This document shows positions 58,776 to 64,000 of a DNA stretch of 64,000 bases, piece by piece. Position 1 is the first letter of the stretch; every line of letters begins with the position of its first letter. The translations under genes were made by a program, and so were the position numbers. The DNA comes from Kroppenstedtia eburnea (GTDB lineage: Bacteria; Bacillota; Bacilli; Thermoactinomycetales; DSM-45169): assembly GCF_013282215.1 (NCBI RefSeq), contig NZ_CP048103.1, positions 2,046,001 to 2,110,000 of the forward strand. Reading direction: 5' to 3'. The notes under the pieces are model-generated. The model was not told the DNA's origin and did no database searches. It was given only the letters and a program-made list of their open reading frames with translations.

Positions 58776-60506
58776 TCAATTTTGGCTGTAATCGATGCCC
58801 CGCAGGGTTCCGTCATTGGCAAAACCGCAAACCGCTTTCGGATCCACCACCACTTCGATCAGATAAGGTTTGTTCAGCTCCTGAGCCCGCTGCAGCGCCG
58901 GCTTGATATCTTTCCAATGGGTGACCAACTCACCACGAACCCCCATGCCTTCGGCGGTTTTTACAAAATCGATCCCCCGTTCTTCATTGTCGGACAATTC
59001 ATTTCGGTAGATGAGATCCGTGGAGATATCCCTTTCCTCATAAAACCAGTTCTGTTGCTGGCGGATCAGGCCGAGCAAGGCATTGTGCAGAACAAACACG
59101 ATGACCGGGATCTCGAACTTGGCGGCGGTGGCCAAATCCTGCAACGACATACTCAAGCTGCCGTCACCGACGATGTTGACACTTTGACGTTCCGGATAGG
59201 CCAGCTTGGCTGCCATCGCGGCCCCCAGACCCCAGCCCATCGTTCCCGCTCCGCCGGTGATCAGATAGGTGCGGGGCACATAGGTCTCAAACAACTGGCA
59301 GGACCAGATCTGGCTGATGCCGCAATCGTGGGAGACAAATGCATCCCGGTCCAGAAACTCCCTCAGTTCCCGCAGAGCGCGCTGAGGCTTGATGGGGAGA
59401 GTTTCGAAGTCGGTCTTGCGGGCATGCCGCTTCCGCTCCTCTGTCAAATCCAACTTTTTGACCCCGTCGCTCACCGTGACCGCAATTTCCGATTTCGCAG
59501 CTTTGACCGCCCCGGTCAACTTCACCATGAACGACTTCACATCGGCTACGACACCCACTTCCGTTTCCACGGATTTACCGATCTCTTTCTTGTCCAGATT
59601 GACATGGACAATCTTGGCATCCCGCTTGAACACATCGGTCCTGCCCGTGCTGCGGTCACCGAAGCGGCCGCCCAGGTTAATGATCAGATCTGATTCAAGG
59701 ATGGTCTTGTTCCCATAGGGGGTGTTCAGCATCGTTCCCATCCGACCCGCAAACAAGGGATGGTCGTTGGGAAAAGTGTCGATCCCCATCAACGCGGTCA
59801 CCACAGGGATTTGCAGGGTTTCCGCCAGTTGCTTCAGCTCTTCGGTGGCATTGGCCAGGTTGACTCCCCCGCCGGACAGGAGCACCGGCTTTTTCGCCCG
59901 CTTCAACAGGTCCACCACTTGGGCGATATCTTGATCCGTCGCTTCCGGCAGCTTCTCCGGAACACTTGTGAAGGCATCCAAATCCACTTCAATCTCCACT
60001 TTTTGAACATCTTGCGGCAGATCGATCAGAACAGGTCCTTTGCGTCCTGTGGTGGCCGTTTCCCAAGCTTCATGGATCATTTCCGGAATCCGGTGCGGAT
60101 CGGTCGGCTGGTAGACCGCCTTGCACACCGGTTTGGCCATCTCCGTCACCGGAGCTTCCTGGAAGGCCATGCTGCCGATGAGCGGAACCGTCACCTGTCC
60201 GGTGAAAGCCAGCATCGGAACCGAATCCATATAGGCCCCGTACAGACCCGTCAACAGATTGGTGCCGCCGGGACCGGAAGTGGCGGCGCAAACCCCCACT
60301 TTGCCGGTTGCCCGGGAGTAGCCGTCAGCCATAAAAGCACCCGTCTGTTCATGGCGAACCACAAAGGATTTGATATTCGTTTTTTCGCGGATCGCATCGT
60401 AAAAGGGAAGAATCGCCGCTCCCGGAACACCGTAAATGTGTTCCACTCCTTTTTTCTCCAGAAAAAGCGCGATCGCTTCCGCTGCCAACATTTTTTGCTT
60501 AGCCAT
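58776..60506 (-). CDS. TPP-dependent acetolactate synthase / glyoxylate carboligase-like enzyme
   Basis: Three-domain ThDP enzyme. The N-terminal Y-G-V-P-G-A-A-I-L-P-F and V-V-R-H-E-Q-T-G-A-F-M-A-D-G-Y are followed by the central domain, and then the TPP motif G-D-G-S-L-S-M-S...N-A-L-L-G at about 445-475. Context (reductase and ureide enzymes) suggests glyoxylate carboligase, but the Glu of R-H-E-Q, replaced by Val in E. coli Gcl, is present, as in acetolactate synthase. So the substrate is uncertain. No small regulatory subunit follows. GGGAGGA stands before the ATG. Confidence 0.82.
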   Translation of the reverse strand: MAKQKMLAAEAIALFLEKKGVEHIYGVPGAAILPFYDAIREKTNIKSFVVRHEQTGAFMADGYSRATGKVGVCAATSGPGGTNLLTGLYGAYMDSVPMLAFTGQVTVPLIGSMAFQEAPVTEMAKPVCKAVYQPTDPHRIPEMIHEAWETATTGRKGPVLIDLPQDVQKVEIEVDLDAFTSVPEKLPEATDQDIAQVVDLLKRAKKPVLLSGGGVNLANATEELKQLAETLQIPVVTALMGIDTFPNDHPLFAGRMGTMLNTPYGNKTILESDLIINLGGRFGDRSTGRTDVFKRDAKIVHVNLDKKEIGKSVETEVGVVADVKSFMVKLTGAVKAAKSEIAVTVSDGVKKLDLTEERKRHARKTDFETLPIKPQRALRELREFLDRDAFVSHDCGISQIWSCQLFETYVPRTYLITGGAGTMGWGLGAAMAAKLAYPERQSVNIVGDGSLSMSLQDLATAAKFEIPVIVFVLHNALLGLIRQQQNWFYEERDISTDLIYRNELSDNEERGIDFVKTAEGMGVRGELVTHWKDIKPALQRAQELNKPYLIEVVVDPKAVCGFANDGTLRGIDYSQN

Positions 60507-60519
60507 TCTGAGTCCTCCC

Positions 60520-61968
60520 TCATTTCAGACGATTGGTGGCGATCTTCCCGACAATCTCGGATAAGGTGAACTGGTCTCCCACATTTCCCGGAAACACGAT
60601 ATAAGGTGTGTTCGGAAAACGGGATTCCGGACCCGTCAACCAAACAGGAACCCCAAAGGTCGCCTGGCCCAAAATCTTTGCCTTTTTGATTTTCAACCCC
60701 TGCGTCGCAATATCGCTGGAGGTGATGCCCCCCTTGGCCACGATGAACTTCGGGGTGACCCTCAGGGACCCGACCAGTGAGGCCAGGCTGCCGGAAATTT
60801 GTTGACTGATGGACAAGTTGTCATGTTTATTTGCTGCTGTCACCACTTGGCGGCTGGTGTACAAGACGGTATCCCTGCCCCCGGCGACAGCTTCCTCAAG
60901 CGCTTTGATGATCCGAACCTCTTCTTCAACCCGGGAAGCATCCTGCAGGATTTTGGCCACATCGATCTCCATGGTCCTGACGGGATACCGTTTGATCAGT
61001 TCGCCGAGCTGGTCCGTGGTCTTCTTCGTATGGGAGCCGACGATGATCAGACCTCCGTGATTTTTCCCTTGGTCTGCTGTCAATTCCTCGGCCGACAGGA
61101 ATGCGCGTTCCCCGATTCCTGCAAAAGATTTGACAAAAGAAGCCGCAGTCCGGAACAGATACCGCTTTCCTGCTTCCATCGCCCGGATCAGGGCGACGGA
61201 GACGACATCCAAATCTTCGTAACAAGCCGCATTTACAATCACCGGTCTCTGATCCCGCACGGAGAGCAGGATGTTGTATACTTGATCCGCACCTCCGATG
61301 CGAATATCCTCCAGACCGATCGTCAAAACTTCCTGCAAAGAACCGGCCCCGCCCTTTTCAACCACCCACCCCGGCAGATAAGCACTGGAAAAGCCGAATA
61401 CCTCATCTCTGGCAAATTCAGTCTCATGGACGGGAATCAAATATTCCCCTTCACGGAGATAGTGTGTATCGTCCAACGTATAACGCCCGCCCTCAAAAAA
61501 TCCGGGGATGATCAGATGACCATCGAAGTCGGTACCGGATAACCGGCTCAACTCCCCACGGATCACATCGATTTCCAGGGGATAATGGCCCCGAAGGGTG
61601 GAATCTCCCCTGCTGATTACGGAGAATTCCAGGTTTAATTCCCGGGCGACTTCTGTAAGATTTCCCATCACTTCGCGATTGATGGCTGCGGCTTTTTCCG
61701 GCTGATAGCTTCTTGTATTGGTCAGAATGAAAAGAACATTTCGCCGGTCCAGCAAACCTTTGCGAATCCATTCCTTGCTCCAGTCCGTGATCACAAACAG
61801 ATCGTGAACCGTCTGGACACCTGTGGGATCATCATCCAAAACGATGATTTTATGATTCTTCCGCTCCCACAGGCGGGCGATCTTTTGCCGCAATCCTTTC
61901 TCCCGATTCAGAGGGGGGTAGGCCCTGGATAATTCATCCACGCTTTTACGATTGGATGTGGGATTCAC
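60520..61968 (-). CDS. Four-carbon acid sugar kinase family protein (DUF1537)
   Basis: Two-domain kinase of the OtnK/DtnK family, which phosphorylates 3-oxo-tetronates, threonate or related acids. N-terminal substrate domain: D-D-D-P-T-G-V-Q-T-V, N-T-R-S-Y, S-R-G-D-S-T-L-R-G-H-Y. C-terminal nucleotide domain: V-G-S-H-T, A-K-G-G-I-T-S-S-D-I-A, F-P-G-N-V-G-D. GTG start behind GAGGAGG. About 482 residues. Exact substrate not readable; it defines the cluster as a sugar-acid route. Confidence 0.87.
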   Translation of the reverse strand: MNPTSNRKSVDELSRAYPPLNREKGLRQKIARLWERKNHKIIVLDDDPTGVQTVHDLFVITDWSKEWIRKGLLDRRNVLFILTNTRSYQPEKAAAINREVMGNLTEVARELNLEFSVISRGDSTLRGHYPLEIDVIRGELSRLSGTDFDGHLIIPGFFEGGRYTLDDTHYLREGEYLIPVHETEFARDEVFGFSSAYLPGWVVEKGGAGSLQEVLTIGLEDIRIGGADQVYNILLSVRDQRPVIVNAACYEDLDVVSVALIRAMEAGKRYLFRTAASFVKSFAGIGERAFLSAEELTADQGKNHGGLIIVGSHTKKTTDQLGELIKRYPVRTMEIDVAKILQDASRVEEEVRIIKALEEAVAGGRDTVLYTSRQVVTAANKHDNLSISQQISGSLASLVGSLRVTPKFIVAKGGITSSDIATQGLKIKKAKILGQATFGVPVWLTGPESRFPNTPYIVFPGNVGDQFTLSEIVGKIATNRLK

Positions 61969-61981
61969 GAAAAAATCCTCC

Positions 61982-62929
61982 TCACAAAGCTTCTGCCGTC
62001 TCCATCAGCCCTTCCACACTTTTGATGATCCGGGCCGCCCTCAATTCAAAGAAATCGAGCAACTCATCCATTTTTCCGGATACCCCGAAGCGATCCTGGG
62101 TTCCGACCCGGCGGAGGGGAGTCGGTTGATGTTCCGCCAACACTTCGGCCACGGCGCTTCCCAATCCGCCGATGATGGAATGCTCCTCCACAGTGACCAC
62201 CCGGCCCGTTCGGGTTGCGGATTGGACCACGGCATCCACATCGATCGGCTTGATCGTATGGACGTGAAGCACATCCGCATGGATTCCCCGCTTTTCCAAT
62301 TCCTCTGCCGCTTTGAAGGTTTCGTCCAGCATGATCCCGGTACTGATGATGGAAACGTCGGAACCCCTGCGGTAATGAATGGCTTTGCCGATCTGGAAGG
62401 GATCATCCCGTTGGGTGACGATGGGAACGGGCAACTTACCCACCCGCAGATACAGAGGTCCTTCGAAGTGATAGGCGGCTTTTACGGCTTTCTCCATCTC
62501 CACCGCATCGGCGGGTACCACCACCGTCATCCGCGGCAAGGAGCGCATCAGTGAGATATCCTCCAGCGGAAGGTGAGTCGCCCCTTCCTGCGCCGGGGAG
62601 GTTCCGGCATTATGGCCGACCACTTTCACATTGTTGTTGGCGTAGCAAACAGAGATCCGCATCTGGTCAAAAGCCCGCCCCGTCAAAAAGTTGGCGTATG
62701 CATTGGCGAAGGGGACTTTACCCGCCAGCGCGAAACCGGCAGCCGTCCCGACCAGATCGCATTCAGAAATTCCAATGTTGAAAAAGCGATCGGGGAACTC
62801 CTGTTTAAAGAGGTTGGTCATATTGGATTTGGCACAATCGGCATCCAGGACGACCAAATCCTCGTGCTGTTTGCCCAATTGGATCAGAGCCTGGCTGTAC
62901 CCTTCACGGGGCGCTGCCATTGTTGTCAT
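61982..62929 (-). CDS. Transketolase, C-terminal subunit
   Basis: Pyrimidine-binding and C-terminal domains of a split transketolase (about 315 residues): D-A-D-C-A-K-S-N-M-T, F-N-I-G-I-S-E-C-D-L-V-G-T-A-A-G-F-A with the conserved Glu, and E-E-H-S-I-I-G-G-L-G-S. Starts right after the stop of the N-terminal subunit. Split enzymes of this kind often belong to dedicated sugar catabolic operons rather than the pentose phosphate pathway. Confidence 0.9.
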   Translation of the reverse strand: MTTMAAPREGYSQALIQLGKQHEDLVVLDADCAKSNMTNLFKQEFPDRFFNIGISECDLVGTAAGFALAGKVPFANAYANFLTGRAFDQMRISVCYANNNVKVVGHNAGTSPAQEGATHLPLEDISLMRSLPRMTVVVPADAVEMEKAVKAAYHFEGPLYLRVGKLPVPIVTQRDDPFQIGKAIHYRRGSDVSIISTGIMLDETFKAAEELEKRGIHADVLHVHTIKPIDVDAVVQSATRTGRVVTVEEHSIIGGLGSAVAEVLAEHQPTPLRRVGTQDRFGVSGKMDELLDFFELRAARIIKSVEGLMETAEAL

Positions 62930-63754
62930 TTACACCAACTCCTTTAACGCCATTTCCAATTCATCGTCATCAGGGGCCAGACCATGCCATTTGTGGGTGT
63001 TCTCCATGTAAGAGATTCCTTTCCCTTTCACCGTGTGGGCGAGGATGGCGGTCGGCTTTCCCTTTGTTCTCTTGGCTTCCCGGAATGCATCATCCACTTC
63101 ACTCAGATCGTGACCGTCAATCTCCACCACATGCCATCCGAAGGATTTCCACTTCCCGGCGAAATCCCCCAACCCCATCACATCTTCCACATAGTCGTCC
63201 AGCTGGATTTTGTTCCAGTCGAGAATCGCACAAACATTGTCCAAGCCGAAATGCGGGGTGGTCATCGCCGCTTCCCAGACCTGCCCTTCCTGGGCCTCAC
63301 CGTCACCGATCATCACATAGGCCCGCCGGGATTTTCCGTCCAACTTGGCGGACAGAGCAACCCCGTTGGCGACAGATAATCCCTGACCCAGAGATCCGGA
63401 AGAGATATCCACTCCGGGACAATGTTCACTGCAGGGATGACCGTGCAATCGACCGTCCACATCCCGGAAAGTCATCAGCTCCTCCACCGGAAAGAAACCT
63501 TTCTCGGCCAGAACCGAATAGTAAACCGGCGTACAATGCCCTTTGGACAGGAAAAAACAGTCACGATCCGCCCAGTCCGGATTCTTCGGGTCCACATTCA
63601 TGTGTTCGAAAAACAGCACCGTCAACAATTCTGTTGCAGACAGAGAGCCGCCGGGATGCCCACTCCCGGCATGATGGGTCATCCGTACAATGTGCCGGCG
63701 GATCCTTTTGCTCAACTCTGTGTAGCGGGTCAGTTTCTCAGCCGTAAAGCTCAC
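62930..63754 (-). CDS. Transketolase, N-terminal subunit
   Basis: TPP-binding half of a split transketolase (about 274 residues). H-H-A-G-S-G-H-P-G-G-S-L-S at the N-terminus and K-G-H-C-T-P-V-Y-Y are followed by the TPP motif G-D-G-E-A-Q-E-G-Q-V-W-E-A ending D-W-N-K-I-Q-L-D-D. First gene of the minus-strand cluster; AAGGAG lies upstream of the ATG and a palindrome sits between it and tpx. Confidence 0.92.
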   Translation of the reverse strand: MSFTAEKLTRYTELSKRIRRHIVRMTHHAGSGHPGGSLSATELLTVLFFEHMNVDPKNPDWADRDCFFLSKGHCTPVYYSVLAEKGFFPVEELMTFRDVDGRLHGHPCSEHCPGVDISSGSLGQGLSVANGVALSAKLDGKSRRAYVMIGDGEAQEGQVWEAAMTTPHFGLDNVCAILDWNKIQLDDYVEDVMGLGDFAGKWKSFGWHVVEIDGHDLSEVDDAFREAKRTKGKPTAILAHTVKGKGISYMENTHKWHGLAPDDDELEMALKELV

Positions 63755-63775
63755 AAACTCTTCCTCCTTCTCCTT

Positions 63776-63792
63776 GTTTCCTAATGGGAAAC
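63776..63792. promoter_or_regulatory. Candidate operator upstream of the transketolase cluster
   Basis: GTTTCCTAATGGGAAAC is a palindrome with GTTTCC and GGAAAC arms, 22 bases before the first gene start. A half-site GTTTC recurs at 63796-63800. Possible IclR target. Confidence 0.45.
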
Positions 63793-63858
63793 ATAGTTTC
63801 TATTCTAGTGTAAAAAAATAGGGTCCTTTTTACGAGATGAAAATCAGAATATCCTGAT

Positions 63859-64000
63859 TCAACCGGCTTTTGCAGCAGCCTCAAGCACCGCCTCAAAATC
63901 GGGATACTGGCTCATCTCCGCTACATACTCCACATGCACCAGCCGATCACTTCGGTCCACCACAAACACCGACCGGGCCAACAGGCGAAGTTCCTTGATC
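63859..64000 (-). CDS. tpx: Thiol peroxidase, C-terminal fragment (cut by window edge)
   Basis: The last 46 or so residues of a Tpx-type peroxiredoxin: I-K-E-L-R-L-L-A-R-S-V-F-V-V-D, then V-H-V-E-Y-V-A-E-M and P-D-F-E-A-V-L-E-A-A. This matches the conserved end of Tpx, which reduces lipid and hydrogen peroxides using thioredoxin. The catalytic Cys lies outside the window. No clear promoter relation to the transketolase cluster. Confidence 0.85.
   Translation of the reverse strand, partial: IKELRLLARSVFVVDRSDRLVHVEYVAEMSQYPDFEAVLEAAAKAG

Overview
The window reads as chromosomal DNA of a spore-forming, GC-rich member of the Bacillales. Thermoactinomycetaceae (Kroppenstedtia or Desmospora type) is my best guess. 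This is inference from gene content: a double dynamin DynA, a YtaF-type membrane protein, a YolD-like protein behind a Bacillus-type LexA box, GltC, GudB, T-box control of proBA, and a LacI-type ExuR. No rRNA, tRNA, CRISPR array or intact transposase gene was seen. Both edges cut genes: signal peptidase I on the left and thiol peroxidase Tpx on the right.

Layout. 0-14.5 kb is mostly ordinary housekeeping: signal peptidase, ADP-ribosylglycohydrolase, a GH18 lipoprotein, DynA, a reductase-like SDR, YolD, an HD hydrolase, a GltC-like regulator, YtaF, thiolase and uracil-DNA glycosylase. 14.5-17.3 kb is a proBA operon behind a T-box whose specifier appears to be a proline codon. 17.3-23.8 kb holds an acyl-CoA synthetase, three unrecognised exported proteins, a secreted isoaspartyl peptidase and glutamate dehydrogenase. 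24-30.2 kb is a cobalamin-riboswitch operon. It encodes a complete ECF transporter (S, A-A', T) plus two surface proteins with DUF4430 (transcobalamin-like) domains, one of them joined to an alpha/alpha-barrel region. This looks like a bacterial counterpart of the intrinsic factor/transcobalamin capture system feeding a B12 importer.

30.3-34.7 kb carries a VanY-like carboxypeptidase, small membrane proteins, a methyltransferase behind a possible attenuator, and catalase. 34.7-38.2 kb is an AT-richer islet of decaying genes: a truncated VOC protein, a nonsense-interrupted small membrane protein, and an antitoxin whose PIN-domain toxin partner has a single-base frameshift. 38.2-39.4 kb is an MFS exporter. 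39.5-50 kb is a complete hexuronate system: TRAP transporter DctPQM, UxaA, UxaB, UxaC, KdgA and KdgK, with a divergent LacI-family regulator. A clear promoter, a palindromic operator and a cre-like site lie between regulator and transporter.

50-63.8 kb is a long same-strand cluster that does not match a single textbook pathway. It holds split transketolase subunits, a four-carbon acid sugar (DUF1537) kinase, a TPP-dependent acetolactate synthase/glyoxylate carboligase-like enzyme, a TIM-barrel isomerase-like protein, an IclR regulator, a class II aldolase with a frameshifted tail, two M20-type amidohydrolases, an allantoinase-like enzyme, a tartronate-semialdehyde-reductase-like enzyme and a cyclophilin-like protein.

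Running through the window is a family of six dispersed intergenic repeats (2.1, 9.3, 13.2, 32.9, 45.7 and 58.6 kb). They have a long imperfect palindrome at their core, terminal inverted repeats on several copies, and in some copies internal 52-53 bp hairpin units. They look like a miniature mobile element; two copies sit inside operons.
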